A stretch of DNA of 64,000 nt from contig NZ_JSUS01000001.1 in assembly GCF_000805455.1 (NCBI RefSeq), positions 372,001-436,000 of the forward strand. Reading direction: 5' to 3'. Shown here in pieces: positions 15,570-24,444 of this stretch. The DNA comes from Acinetobacter sp. A47 (GTDB lineage: Bacteria; Pseudomonadota; Gammaproteobacteria; Pseudomonadales; Moraxellaceae). Numbering within the stretch: the stretch's first letter is position 1; the number at the start of each line of letters is the position of its first letter. A model generated the notes under the pieces. That model saw only the letters and a program-made list of their open reading frames with translations. It had not been told where the DNA came from and did not search any database. A program made the translations under genes and the position numbers.

Positions 15570-16616
15570 TTGAGGCAAAACAAGACAATTAAAGAATTGT
15601 TTGATAAATCAATAGATAAGAAACTTTGGGTCGCGCCTATGGCCGGCGTTACAGATAGGCCCTTCCGGACACTCTGTAAATACTTTGGTGCAGGGCATGC
15701 GGTCAGTGAAATGATGACCGCAGACAAGACCCTGCGCATGAGCAAGAAGAGCCTTTACCGGGCCAATTTTGATGGCGAGCTTGCGCCAATCTCTGCACAA
15801 ATTGCCGGTTCTGATCCTGAGCAACTGGCTGAAGCCGCGCGTTATCAGGTGGCAAATGGGGCGCAAATTGTCGATATCAATATGGGGTGTCCAGCCAAAA
15901 AAGTCTGTAATAAGCTGGCAGGTTCTGCTTTGTTGCAAGATGAAGATCTGGTTGCCCGTATTCTGGATACCGTGGTTGCAGCCGTTGACGTGCCGGTAAC
16001 CTTGAAAACCCGGCTAGGTTTTTTAAATGGTCATGAAAATATTTTACGGGTGGCTAAACGTGCTGAAGAAGCGGGGATTGCTGCTTTGGCCCTGCATGGC
16101 CGTACCCGTGAAGATATGTATCTAAATACGGCACGTTATGAGCTGATCAGGCAGGTAAAAGAACTGATTGATATTCCATTGATTGCCAATGGTGATATTG
16201 ATAGTCCTGAAAAAGCCAAATATGTGCTGGATTATACCGGTGCAGATGCCATCATGATTGGGCGTGCTGCTCAGGGCAGACCCTGGATCTTTCGGGAAAT
16301 TGCCCATTACCTCAAAACCGGTGAGTATCTGGCTGCACCAGACATTGCAGAAGTCAAAGCAGTGTTATTAGGCCATCTGGCTGAACTGTATGCATTTTAT
16401 GGTGAATATTCGGGTTGCCGTATCGCGCGTAAGCATATTGCCTGGTACACCAAAGGATTGCGCTCAAGTAACGAGTTTCGCCAGAACATGTACAAAGTGG
16501 AAAATACCGCTGATCAGGCCAAGGTGGTTGAAAGCTATTTTGATCAATTACTGGCTCAAGGGCAGCGCATGAGTGATGTGCAGGTTGAGCAGGTCAATTT
16601 ACTGGATATCAAATAA
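15570..16616 (+). CDS. dusB: tRNA-dihydrouridine synthase B
   Basis: An FMN enzyme reducing uridine to dihydrouridine in tRNA. DusB hallmarks are APMAGVTDRPFRTLC near the N-terminus, VDINMGCPAKKVCNKLAGSA with the catalytic Cys, LHGRTRE, and the FMN-phosphate site ANGDIDSPEKA...GADAIMIGRAAQGRPWIFRE. It is DusB rather than DusA, which has APMMDWTD. The frame has no ATG before the active-site motif. The usable start is TTG 15570 (or TTG 15597), and the N-terminus lacks the usual IG...L.N lead-in of the family. The start lies within 12 bases of the repeats that mark the prophage junction, so the 5' end may have been supplied by the phage. Confidence 0.9.
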   Translation: MRQNKTIKELFDKSIDKKLWVAPMAGVTDRPFRTLCKYFGAGHAVSEMMTADKTLRMSKKSLYRANFDGELAPISAQIAGSDPEQLAEAARYQVANGAQIVDINMGCPAKKVCNKLAGSALLQDEDLVARILDTVVAAVDVPVTLKTRLGFLNGHENILRVAKRAEEAGIAALALHGRTREDMYLNTARYELIRQVKELIDIPLIANGDIDSPEKAKYVLDYTGADAIMIGRAAQGRPWIFREIAHYLKTGEYLAAPDIAEVKAVLLGHLAELYAFYGEYSGCRIARKHIAWYTKGLRSSNEFRQNMYKVENTADQAKVVESYFDQLLAQGQRMSDVQVEQVNLLDIK

Positions 16617-16632
16617 TTATTCTTGTTGATAT

Positions 16633-16666
16633 AAAAAAGCCTGTAATTGAAATTACAGGCTTTTTT
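16633..16666. terminator. Bidirectional terminator between dusB and oxyR
   Basis: AAGCCTGTAATT and AATTACAGGCTT form a 12-bp stem flanked by A- and T-runs. It serves the two convergent genes. Confidence 0.9.
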
Positions 16667-16672
16667 ATTGGA

Positions 16673-17578
16673 TTATTCCAAGTGAGCTGTGATTTTTTGC
16701 AGGATTTGCAAAATCACATCAAATTCACTTTGTAATGGCGTACTTTTACGGGTCACTAAAGCCAACGTGCGGCTTGGTGCAGCGTCAATCGACTTCACCT
16801 CAATATCTTCATTAAAGTGAATCATACTGTTTTTGAGAGCAATCTCTGGTAACAGGGTAAAGCCCAGATCTGATGACACCATTTCCACCAGTGTTGGTAG
16901 AGAGCTGGCTTTTAAACGATGGTCGTTTTTACGCTCACCGACCGGGCAGGCACTTAACGCATGATCACGTAAGCAGTGTCCTTCCTCAAGCAGCATCAGG
17001 CGAGATAAATCCAGATCATCAAGAGAGTTGGCATTTGCTGCATTGGTATCTTTTTTGTTGTACACCAGGAACAAATGTTCTTTTGCAATTTCGGCAACTT
17101 TCAGGCTACGCGTATCGAAGGGCAGTGCCAGTACAATCATATCCAGATTGCCGTGCTCCAGTTTTTCTACAATTTTCTCACTTTGCGCTTCATGTAGGTG
17201 TAACTGAATTTTCGGTAACTGTTGATGAACTTCTTCCAGCAACTGCGTCAGGATAAATGGCGCAATGGTTGGAATAATGCCGAGATGTAAATCACCGGTA
17301 AGCGGTTCACTCATTTCACGGCTTAAGCGCATCAGATCCTGGGCATCGGCAAGTAATACGCGGGCACGCGCCACCACCTGTTCACCCAAAGGTGTTAAAC
17401 GGACGTTTTGACGATCACGCTCAACTAAGACGCCACCTAATAAGCGCTCTAGTTCCATGATGCCACCCGACAGTGTTGACTGGGTAACAAAGGAACGACG
17501 CGCTGCTTCAGTAAAATGTAGGGTTTCTGACAACGTAACTAAATATGATAGCTGTCTTAATGAGGGTAATGCAGCCAT
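16673..17578 (-). CDS. oxyR: Hydrogen-peroxide sensing regulator OxyR
   Basis: A LysR-type regulator of 301 residues. The winged helix-turn-helix occupies residues 1-65 (HFTEAARRSFVTQSTLSGGI). The redox pair is visible as Cys202 and Cys211 in GHCLRDHALSAC, which form the disulfide that switches on peroxide-defence genes. It is the last gene of the rubA-rubB-estB-oxyR transcript; this linkage is documented for Acinetobacter ADP1. The gap to estB is only six bases, supporting co-transcription, though a separate promoter cannot be excluded. Confidence 0.93.
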   Translation of the reverse strand: MAALPSLRQLSYLVTLSETLHFTEAARRSFVTQSTLSGGIMELERLLGGVLVERDRQNVRLTPLGEQVVARARVLLADAQDLMRLSREMSEPLTGDLHLGIIPTIAPFILTQLLEEVHQQLPKIQLHLHEAQSEKIVEKLEHGNLDMIVLALPFDTRSLKVAEIAKEHLFLVYNKKDTNAANANSLDDLDLSRLMLLEEGHCLRDHALSACPVGERKNDHRLKASSLPTLVEMVSSDLGFTLLPEIALKNSMIHFNEDIEVKSIDAAPSRTLALVTRKSTPLQSEFDVILQILQKITAHLE

Positions 17579-17584
17579 AGAGTC

Positions 17585-18529
17585 CTAGTGTGATGTTCTA
17601 AAGTGGTGAGCAAATAAACCACTAAGTTGTGGAATGAAATGTGCAGGAATATCATGCCCCATTCCTTGGATTAATTCAAACTTAGCACCAGAAATTGCTT
17701 TTGCAACAGCTTTCCCGTGACTTGGTGGTAACAGGCGATCTTTTGATCCGTGAACCACCAGCGTCGGCTGAGTCATCTTCTTGTTCAGTGGTAACAAAGA
17801 ACCCGTACATAATATTGCTAAAAACTGTTGAAGTACACCCGCTGGATAAAAACTACGACGATATAATTTACGGATGGTTTGAATTGATTCAACCGGATTG
17901 ACATAACCTGGTGAGCCGATAATGCGGAAAACATTCAGGCTATGGTTAATAATGGTTTCTTCATCATGGGCAGCCGGTTTGCCAAGCAGGCTAAATAACT
18001 GTTTCGGATAGGGTGGCGGTAAAAATGGCTGGTTGTTGCTGGTAAACAATAAACCGACTTTGTCTACCTTTTCCGGATACTTGGCAGCTACAATCTGGGA
18101 AATCATGCCACCCATTGAGGCGCCGAGAATACAGGTTTTTTCTATGCCGAGCTGATCCATCAGCATGGCGACATCATCGGCCATATCATATAGCGTGTAA
18201 GGAGCGCCCTCATTCCCGAGACCAAACATGAAGCGGCTCATCAGTTTCATGGTATTGAGCCGTTTGCCCTTATTACGGATTTTGGACGATAAGCCGATAT
18301 CACGGTTATCAAAGCGGATCACCCGGAAGCCCTGATCAATCAGTGCCTTACAGAAAAAGTCAGGCCAGAATAACATTTGTGCGCCTAGTCCCATGATCAG
18401 TAAAATCGTTGGATGTTCAGGGTTACCGCCAATTTCAACATGCAATTCAATGCCATTGCCCAAAGAGACTTTGGTTTCTTGCATAAAGGAAGCATAAGGC
18501 GACACATTAAACTGGAGGGCACTGTTCAT
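17585..18529 (-). CDS. estB: Alpha/beta hydrolase, EstB-like esterase
   Basis: A 314-residue serine hydrolase. The nucleophile elbow is GASMGG (Ser near residue 141), the acid is the Asp in HGSKDRLLPP, and the histidine is in GMGHDIPAH. An oxyanion HG-like region (IMGLGAQ) precedes the core. The cap includes a segment around LPPPYPKQLFSL. Its place between rubB and oxyR matches estB of Acinetobacter ADP1, an esterase co-transcribed with the rubredoxin genes. The natural ester is unknown. Confidence 0.85.
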   Translation of the reverse strand: MNSALQFNVSPYASFMQETKVSLGNGIELHVEIGGNPEHPTILLIMGLGAQMLFWPDFFCKALIDQGFRVIRFDNRDIGLSSKIRNKGKRLNTMKLMSRFMFGLGNEGAPYTLYDMADDVAMLMDQLGIEKTCILGASMGGMISQIVAAKYPEKVDKVGLLFTSNNQPFLPPPYPKQLFSLLGKPAAHDEETIINHSLNVFRIIGSPGYVNPVESIQTIRKLYRRSFYPAGVLQQFLAILCTGSLLPLNKKMTQPTLVVHGSKDRLLPPSHGKAVAKAISGAKFELIQGMGHDIPAHFIPQLSGLFAHHFRTSH

Positions 18530-18565
18530 GATCTTCGTTCCGAATTGAATTCTTTTTATACCTGT

Positions 18566-18600
18566 GGGGCTGGCCGGACATACCTTTTCCGGCTAGCCCC
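18566..18600 (-). other. GC-rich intra-operon hairpin between rubB and estB
   Basis: GGGGCTGGCCGG and CCGGCTAGCCCC can pair over 12 positions with one mismatch around an 11-base loop. There is no clean T-run after it. It may partly end transcription or protect the upstream rubAB part of the mRNA. Confidence 0.55.
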
Positions 18601-18611
18601 GTATTTAAACC

Positions 18612-19793
18612 CTAAACCTGTGCAGGAATCAAGTCTGGTACCAGTTTGGTCAAGGTGAGACGTTGTTTGCCCGCCGTTGCGCCTAACAGGACAAATCCCC
18701 TGAGTGTGCCTTCACCATCGGCTGCTTTGGCAAGCATGCCATCTTCAAATTCTTCAGTTTCCCAGTTTACCTCCACATCAAGCGGGGCGGGTAACACGGT
18801 CAAAGGGGCTGCAGGCGTCTTGACTGCAACCGGCATGGCCGGATAGTGAACTGTAGTATTCTGACCGCTAAGTGTTTTGGCTAAGGCGCGTGCCTGCTGC
18901 ATGATTGGCATGACGAAGGGAAGCAGGGTGCCATTTACTTCTGCACAGTCGCCCACCGCATAAATATCGGCCTGGCTGGTTTCAAGCAGGGTATTGGTAA
19001 TGATACCGCGGCTGGTCTGGATATTGGCTGCTTTGGCCAACTCGATATTTGGCTGTAATCCGATCGCTGAAAGGACAATATCTGCAACTAATGTCTGGCC
19101 ATTGGCCAAGGTGACTGCGTAGTCTTCGCCATCATTAATTTTGGTCACTTTCTCAACCGTGGTAGAGAGAGCAAACTTGATGCCGGCCTGTTCCAGGTTG
19201 GTTCTGAATGCATCTGCGACATGGTTCGGGAGTAAGCGGCCCAAAGGTTGTGGCGCAAGGTCAATCACTGTCACTTCATAGTCGCTATGGCGTAAGTCAT
19301 TGGCAAATTCACAGCCAATCAGGCCGGCACCCAGAATCACCACACGCTTATCTTTACGTTTTGCCAGATTGTCACGGAAAGCACGATAATCAATCAGTGA
19401 ATTCACCACATGAATATCGTCGCTACCATCACCGGCAATGGCCAAACGGATCGGGTTTGCACCCACGGCCAGCACCAGCTTTGAATAAGGCTGGGTCGAG
19501 GTTTCACCATTTTTTTCTAAAATAATTTCATGCTTGTCGGCGTGAATTTCCTTAACCCAGGTTTCCGCCTCAATCCGCATATTCAGTTGGGTGGCCATTT
19601 TGGTTGCATCACCGAGCGCGATCTGTTCCGGTGCTTTTTTTCCGGCAAAGGCATTGGATAAAGTTGGTTTTGCATAATTTACCGCATCATCTGCACAGAT
19701 CATGACCAGCTCTTGCTCTGGGCTTAATTTACGAAACTCTCGTGCAACGGTATAACCCGCCATACCCGATCCGATGATGACGATAGGATGCAT
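18612..19793 (-). CDS. rubB: Rubredoxin reductase, FAD/NADH-dependent
   Basis: Passes electrons from NADH to rubredoxin for the alkane hydroxylase. The 393-residue protein has an N-terminal FAD-binding GSGMAGYTVAREF, a central NAD-binding GAGLIGCEFANDL, and the FAD-closing DIYAVGDCAEV. A C-terminal ~80-residue domain resembles that of rubredoxin reductases. The ATG at 19793 has GGAGAA just upstream; an earlier in-frame start at 19826 adds residues with no domain support. Rubredoxin lies 84 bases upstream on the same strand. Confidence 0.92.
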   Translation of the reverse strand: MHPIVIIGSGMAGYTVAREFRKLSPEQELVMICADDAVNYAKPTLSNAFAGKKAPEQIALGDATKMATQLNMRIEAETWVKEIHADKHEIILEKNGETSTQPYSKLVLAVGANPIRLAIAGDGSDDIHVVNSLIDYRAFRDNLAKRKDKRVVILGAGLIGCEFANDLRHSDYEVTVIDLAPQPLGRLLPNHVADAFRTNLEQAGIKFALSTTVEKVTKINDGEDYAVTLANGQTLVADIVLSAIGLQPNIELAKAANIQTSRGIITNTLLETSQADIYAVGDCAEVNGTLLPFVMPIMQQARALAKTLSGQNTTVHYPAMPVAVKTPAAPLTVLPAPLDVEVNWETEEFEDGMLAKAADGEGTLRGFVLLGATAGKQRLTLTKLVPDLIPAQV

Positions 19794-19876
19794 TCTATTC
19801 TCCAGTATTTTCTTATTTAAAAACAAACAATAGTAAAAAAAAGACCATGATGCCCATAGTCTTTTTTCTTTAATCT

Positions 19877-20041
19877 TTAGATTTCAACCATTTCAAAATC
19901 AGCTTTTGAAACGCCGCAATCTGGACAGGTCCAGTCATCAGGAATATCTTCCCATTTGGTTCCTGCTGCAATGCCGTCTTGTGGCCAGCCTTCTGCTTCG
20001 TCGTAAATCCAACCACAAACGATACATTGATATTTTTTCAT
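19877..20041 (-). CDS. rubA: Rubredoxin
   Basis: A 54-residue iron protein with two CxxC clamps, [15 protein letters not shown] and [11 protein letters not shown], giving the four cysteines of the Fe(Cys)4 centre. It carries electrons to alkane monooxygenase. The ATG at 20041 has a GGAGAG ribosome-binding site; the longer frame has no support. It is first in the rubA-rubB-estB-oxyR operon. No alkM gene is in this window, consistent with ADP1, where alkM is unlinked. Confidence 0.95.
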   Translation of the reverse strand: MKKYQCIVCGWIYDEAEGWPQDGIAAGTKWEDIPDDWTCPDCGVSKADFEMVEI

Positions 20042-20071
20042 ATGACTCTCCAAACTGATCGGTATGTTCAA

Positions 20072-20389
20072 GTTGCCTTTCAGTAAAACTATTCCGTAAT
20101 GTCGCTATGATCGCTGCAAAAGGAACTAACTTATGTTAATCGGGAATTAGATTTTTACGCAGAACGACATTTAAGTAAAGTAAATGCAAGAGTTTAATGA
20201 TTTATTCAAAAAGTGATATGGCAATTCTATCTGAAAGTCTTGTTATTTGAGCAATTGCTCTAAAATTCTATACCGGGAAACGGATCAACAGGATGAAAAA
20301 AACGAAACGTATAAAAATGGTACGTGCAAAAAACAAACAGTCAGAATCACGTTATGATGATGAAAACAATGATAGAAGGAGAATAACGT
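20072..20389. other. Divergent intergenic region upstream of rubA and the SRPBCC gene
   Basis: This 318-bp gap must hold promoters for both directions. I see a 12-bp palindrome GAGCAATTGCTC at 20249-20260 and no clear -35/-10 pair. A 38-codon frame beginning at 20295 is too weak to call as a gene. Confidence 0.4.
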
Positions 20390-20833
20390 ATGGAAACCTT
20401 GTCTTATAATATAAAAATTTATGCGACCCCTGAAAAAGTCTGGCAGGTGCTTTGGTCGCCTGAAAGTTATCCTGAATGGACCAAATACTTTGCCTGTGAT
20501 TCCACCATGCAAACAGACTGGAAAGTGGGTGGAAGAACTTATTTTGGTGATGGCAAGGGCAACGGCATGATCTCTACCATTGAAAGTGTTGAAAAACCCA
20601 AAGAAGTCGTGTTTAAGCATCTTGGCATGCTCCAGAATGGCAAGGAAGATCTGGAAAGTGAAGAGGTCAAGGCCTGGGCGGGTGCTTTGGAAAAATATAT
20701 GCTGTTCGACTTTAATGGTGAAACCCAGTTACATGTCGAAGTGGATATTCAGCCTGAGCATGCAGAGTTTATCAATAAGGGATTTGATCAGGGACTCGCC
20801 ATGGTCAAACATCTGGCAGAAAAAGAAGGCTGA
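20390..20833 (+). CDS. SRPBCC/AHSA1-like domain protein
   Basis: A 147-residue single-domain protein of the START/SRPBCC superfamily. It begins with the typical strand-helix pattern (YNIKIYATPEKVWQVLWSPE followed by YPEWTKYF), then GGRTYFGDGKGNGMISTIES, and ends in a long amphipathic helix. These proteins bind hydrophobic ligands; the ligand is unknown. AGAAGGAGA gives a strong ribosome-binding site. It stands alone between the rub operon and lysS. Confidence 0.75.
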   Translation: METLSYNIKIYATPEKVWQVLWSPESYPEWTKYFACDSTMQTDWKVGGRTYFGDGKGNGMISTIESVEKPKEVVFKHLGMLQNGKEDLESEEVKAWAGALEKYMLFDFNGETQLHVEVDIQPEHAEFINKGFDQGLAMVKHLAEKEG

Positions 20834-20984
20834 TCTGGCTGGTTGAACAGGGCAAATGCTTGTGTCATCTGTATTCAAAATTGATAAATCTTGATTTTTT
20901 TGAATTGTCTGGATGAAATAATACGAAAATGGGTTGTGATCTGCTATTCTATGTCACTTCATTTTTTACTTAATCGAGGCAGAG

Positions 20985-22511
20985 ATGACGCAACAAAACG
21001 CTCAATCGACTTCTGAACAAACACTTTCCGAAAACGATTTAATCGCACAGCGTCATGCCAAGTTAAAGCAAATCCAGGAGACTGCAAAACAAACGGGTAA
21101 GAGCCCGTGGCCAAACACGTTTAAACGTGAGCATTATACAGCGGATTTGCAAGAACAATTTAAAGATCAAGATAAAGCACAAATCGAAGCTGCTGAAAAA
21201 GTTTATGTCAAGGTGGCAGGCCGTGTGATGCTTAACCGTGGATCATTTATCGTGATTCAGGACATGACAGGCCGTATCCAGCTGTATGTTGACCGTAAAG
21301 GTTTGGCAGCAGATGTTTTAGAAACCATCAAGAGTCTTGACCTTGGCGATATCATTGCTGCTGAAGGTTATATCGGACGTTCTGGTAAAGGCGACTTATA
21401 TGTGCACCTTGAAGGCTTTGAGTTATTAACCAAATCCCTGCGTCCGCTTCCAGACAAATTCCATGGTTTAACCGATACCGAAGCGAAATACCGTAAGCGT
21501 TATCTAGATCTGATCGTTAACGAAGAAACCCGTAAGACCTTTGAAATCCGTGCCAAAGTGGTTGCGGGTATTCGTGCATTCTTGACCAATGAACGTTTCA
21601 TGGAAGTTGAAACGCCAATGATGCATGTGATTCCGGGTGGTGCATCTGCAAAACCATTCGTAACGCATCACAATGCACTGGATATGGAGCTTTACCTTCG
21701 TATCGCGCCAGAGCTGTATTTAAAACGTCTGGTCGTCGGTGGTTTTGAGCGCGTATTTGAAATTAACCGTAACTTCCGTAATGAAGGGGTTTCAACACGT
21801 CATAACCCGGAATTCACCATGATTGAGTTCTATCAGGCTTATGCGGACTATAAAGACCTGATGGTATTGACTGAGAACATGCTTGAAAAGCTGGCAGTTG
21901 ATATTTTAGGTACAACTGATGTGCCGTATGGTGATGAAGTGTATAGCTTCAAAGGCCCATTCAAGAAAATCTCAATGTTTGATGCGATTCTGGAACATAA
22001 TCCGGACTTCACCCCTGAAAATGTCAATGATCGTGAGTTCCTGGCGAAATTCACGCAAGAGGTGTTAAAAGAGCAGGTAAAACCTGGTTTCGGTTTGGGC
22101 AAGTTGCAAACCATCGTGTTTGAAGAAACCGTAGAAACCAAGTTGCGTCAGCCAACATTCATTACTGAATATCCGGCTGAAACTTCACCACTGGCGCGCC
22201 GTAATGATGACAATCCTCACATTACCGACCGTTTCGAGTTCTTTATCGGTGGACGTGAGTTAGCCAATGGCTTCTCCGAGTTAAATGACCCGATTGATCA
22301 GGCTGAGCGTTTTCAGGCACAGGTTGCCGAGAAAGATGCCGGTGATGATGAAGCCATGCACTATGACGCAGACTTTATTGAAGCACTGGAATATGGTCTG
22401 CCTCCGACCGCAGGTCAGGGTATTGGTATTGACCGTCTGGTGATGTTGTTTGCCAATGCTCCAAGTATCCGTGATGTGCTGTTATTCCCGCACATGCGCC
22501 GTAAAGACTAA
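20985..22511 (+). CDS. lysS: Lysyl-tRNA synthetase, class II
   Basis: Charges tRNA-Lys. The 508-residue length is normal for the bacterial enzyme. The N-terminal OB-fold anticodon domain (about 60-150: [20 protein letters not shown]) is followed by the class II core: motif 1 near [21 protein letters not shown], motif 2 as [20 protein letters not shown], and motif 3 as [20 protein letters not shown]. The first 45 residues are a polar extension. A terminator closes the gene, which appears monocistronic. Confidence 0.97.
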   Translation: MTQQNAQSTSEQTLSENDLIAQRHAKLKQIQETAKQTGKSPWPNTFKREHYTADLQEQFKDQDKAQIEAAEKVYVKVAGRVMLNRGSFIVIQDMTGRIQLYVDRKGLAADVLETIKSLDLGDIIAAEGYIGRSGKGDLYVHLEGFELLTKSLRPLPDKFHGLTDTEAKYRKRYLDLIVNEETRKTFEIRAKVVAGIRAFLTNERFMEVETPMMHVIPGGASAKPFVTHHNALDMELYLRIAPELYLKRLVVGGFERVFEINRNFRNEGVSTRHNPEFTMIEFYQAYADYKDLMVLTENMLEKLAVDILGTTDVPYGDEVYSFKGPFKKISMFDAILEHNPDFTPENVNDREFLAKFTQEVLKEQVKPGFGLGKLQTIVFEETVETKLRQPTFITEYPAETSPLARRNDDNPHITDRFEFFIGGRELANGFSELNDPIDQAERFQAQVAEKDAGDDEAMHYDADFIEALEYGLPPTAGQGIGIDRLVMLFANAPSIRDVLLFPHMRRKD

Positions 22512-22525
22512 TTGTCTTTTTTCTG

Positions 22526-22556
22526 AAAAAAGCCACTATAAAAGTGGCTTTTTTTA
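22526..22556 (+). terminator. Terminator of lysS
   Basis: AAAAAGCCAC-tataaaa-GTGGCTTTTT followed by more T. Confidence 0.9.
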
Positions 22557-22657
22557 TTTTAAGGCTTAAAAAATGATAATTGTTGCATTTGATGATTGAA
22601 AATGCAGAGTAAAAAAACGATCATGTGCACATAAATAAATTTGAGAACAGTTTAGAG

Positions 22658-24115
22658 ATGTTTCTAAAAAAATCGCTTTATGTCGCATTATTTGCTTCTC
22701 TTTCTTCTGCAGCTTTTGCACAAGGCTTACTTTTAAATGATGCTAATTTACGTACCGATCTTAACTGGCTGAATCAGCAAGGCGTCATTCAGATCAGTAC
22801 TTCTACCTGGCCATTGAGTGGTGATGAGGTTAAACGTGCATTGTCTCAAGCAAAAGTGAGTAATAATGCCCAGCAGAAAGTCATCAATTCTGTGATGAAT
22901 GCATTACAGGCAGATAATGAAACAGTGAAAGTGGGTTTACATGCTGGAACTGATTTAAAAACTGTGCCACAAACCTTTGGTGACAATCAGAAATCTCAAT
23001 ATCAAATTGCTGCTGAATTTAATGCTGGTGGTGAGAACTGGGATGCCAAGCTTCGGGTCAACGGGGAGAAAGACCCATTGGTTGATAATGGACATGATGT
23101 CAATGTAGAAGGTTCTTATCTTGCAGGCAAACTCTGGAATCAATGGGTGATTGCAGGCCAGATCCCCACCTATTGGGGGCCTGGACATGATGGCAGCCTG
23201 ATTCGCGGTGATGCAAGCCGTCCTGTATATGGCGTGACCATGCAACGTGCAGCGCAAGATGCTTTTGAAAGCAAATGGTTATCATGGATTGGCCCTTGGC
23301 AATATCAGGTTTTTGCAGGTCAGCTCGATGATTATGAAGCAGTACCAAATACAAAATTGATAGGATTACGTTTGACGGCCCAGCCTTTGCCTTATCTTGA
23401 GCTTGGTGCTTCGCGTGCCATCCAGATTGGTGGTAAAGGCCAACCTAACAGTTTTAAGGCGTACTGGAATGCCGTAATTGGCCGTGACAATGGCTGTGAT
23501 GATAGTGGTTGTGTCGGCGAAAAAAATGCTTCCAACCAAATAGCCGGTTTTGATGGACGTTTATTATTACAACCTTTAATCAATGTTCCTGTGAGCCTCT
23601 ATACCCAGTTTGTCGGTGAAGATGAAGCAGGCGGATTGCCAGCAAAATATCTGTATTTGGCTGGTGCCGATTTTTCTTCAATATATAAGAATATGCCTTA
23701 TCAGCTCTATGCAGAATGGGCAGATACCCGTACCAATGGTGATGTAAAAGGTATTTCTTATAGCCACCATCAATATACGGACGGTTATTATCAGCACGGT
23801 TTTTCATTAGGTCACTCGATTGGCGGGGATAGCCAGATGTACTCGGTAGGGGGTGACATTCGCTTTGACAGCATGAACCGCTTAAATGGTCGTGCGATTT
23901 ATGCGAAGCTGAACCAGTCTAACCTGGCGATCAATGCTGCTTTTCCAAAAGAAGATACGGTCAAAGGACTGGATTTGACTTGGACTCATTATCTAAAACC
24001 AACGATCCCGTTGAAAGTCAATGGCTGGGTCAGCGATTCAGATCGCGATGGGCGTGATGGTGGTGTTTCGGTTGGAGTCGAGCTTCCTTTAGAAACCAAA
24101 ATGTTCCGCTTCTAA
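22658..24115 (+). CDS. wzi: Capsule assembly outer-membrane protein, Wzi family
   Basis: An outer-membrane beta-barrel that helps organise surface capsule; E. coli Wzi anchors K30 capsule. A signal peptide (MFLKKSLYVALFASLSSAAFA) precedes a Wzi-like N-terminus (LRTDLNWLNQQGVIQISTST with WPLSGDEVKRAL). Family motifs include VIAGQIPTYWGPGHDGSLI and SWIGPWQYQVFAGQLDDYE. The final residues PLETKMFRF end in Phe, as outer-membrane barrels do. The ATG at 22658 begins the signal peptide, so the upstream extension is rejected. It is not near a capsule locus here. Confidence 0.88.
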   Translation: MFLKKSLYVALFASLSSAAFAQGLLLNDANLRTDLNWLNQQGVIQISTSTWPLSGDEVKRALSQAKVSNNAQQKVINSVMNALQADNETVKVGLHAGTDLKTVPQTFGDNQKSQYQIAAEFNAGGENWDAKLRVNGEKDPLVDNGHDVNVEGSYLAGKLWNQWVIAGQIPTYWGPGHDGSLIRGDASRPVYGVTMQRAAQDAFESKWLSWIGPWQYQVFAGQLDDYEAVPNTKLIGLRLTAQPLPYLELGASRAIQIGGKGQPNSFKAYWNAVIGRDNGCDDSGCVGEKNASNQIAGFDGRLLLQPLINVPVSLYTQFVGEDEAGGLPAKYLYLAGADFSSIYKNMPYQLYAEWADTRTNGDVKGISYSHHQYTDGYYQHGFSLGHSIGGDSQMYSVGGDIRFDSMNRLNGRAIYAKLNQSNLAINAAFPKEDTVKGLDLTWTHYLKPTIPLKVNGWVSDSDRDGRDGGVSVGVELPLETKMFRF

Positions 24116-24130
24116 AAAAAGCTGAGCTGT

Positions 24131-24161
24131 GAAAAGAAGCCCGGATGGGCTTCTTTTTTTT
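24131..24161 (+). terminator. Terminator of wzi
   Basis: AGAAGCCC-ggat-GGGCTTCT and a run of T. Confidence 0.9.
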
Positions 24162-24205
24162 ATTTATTCATGTGAAAAAGATCATGTTGTTATTCACAAA
24201 TCTTC

Positions 24206-24275
24206 TTTTCATATCATAATTTTGCATATTGATATGAAAAAACAAGCTAAAGAACTGCATCTAAATTATTATAAT
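24206..24275 (+). promoter_or_regulatory. Candidate activator site and -10 box upstream of cysD
   Basis: A perfect 11-bp inverted repeat (TTTTCATATCA at 24206-24216, TGATATGAAAA at 24230-24240) lies 30-65 bases before a consensus TATAAT (24270-24275) that has no recognisable -35 box. That layout suits an activator-dependent promoter. CysB is the obvious candidate for a sulfate-assimilation operon, but I cannot show it. A further 7-bp inverted repeat (TTACTCG/CGAGTAA) lies at 24285-24313 in the expected leader RNA. Confidence 0.45.
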
Positions 24276-24345
24276 GAATATCCTTTACTCGATCGTGAAA
24301 GTAACACGAGTAAGAATCTCGATATCATGAAAAATTGGAGTTGTT

Positions 24346-24444
24346 ATGGCACTCGTTCCTCCACACAGTCTTCAAAGTGGTGGTTTGAAACCACTTATAG
24401 ATTTTATGGATAGCATGGATAAGGGGGAAATTGTACATGACTGA
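24346..24444 (+). CDS. Short leader ORF overlapping cysD
   Basis: A 32-codon frame ([20 protein letters not shown] to EIVHD) with a good GGAG ribosome-binding site five bases before its ATG. It ends at TGA 24442-24444, eight bases inside cysD (ATGACTGA), so ribosomes finishing it could restart on cysD. The LVPPH...LKPLI pattern resembles the N-terminus of the unrelated single-chain ATP sulfurylase Sat. It may therefore be the remnant of a sat gene displaced by cysDN, or a regulatory leader peptide. Neither is proven. Confidence 0.5.
   Translation: MALVPPHSLQSGGLKPLIDFMDSMDKGEIVHD

Noticed and set aside
15570..16616. Naming the gene dusA, because dusA is the well-known integration hotspot
   Set aside because: The protein has the DusB motifs APMAGVTDRPFR and DINMGCPAKK instead of the DusA APMMDWTD.
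20295..20411. 38-codon ORF upstream of the SRPBCC gene, starting MKKTKRIKMV
   Set aside because: Only a weak ribosome-binding site, very basic random-looking sequence, and it runs into the start of the real gene; no reason to believe it is translated.
24129..24413. 94-codon ORF in the wzi-cysD gap
   Set aside because: It begins inside the wzi terminator and has no coding character; the shorter leader ORF in another frame is better supported.
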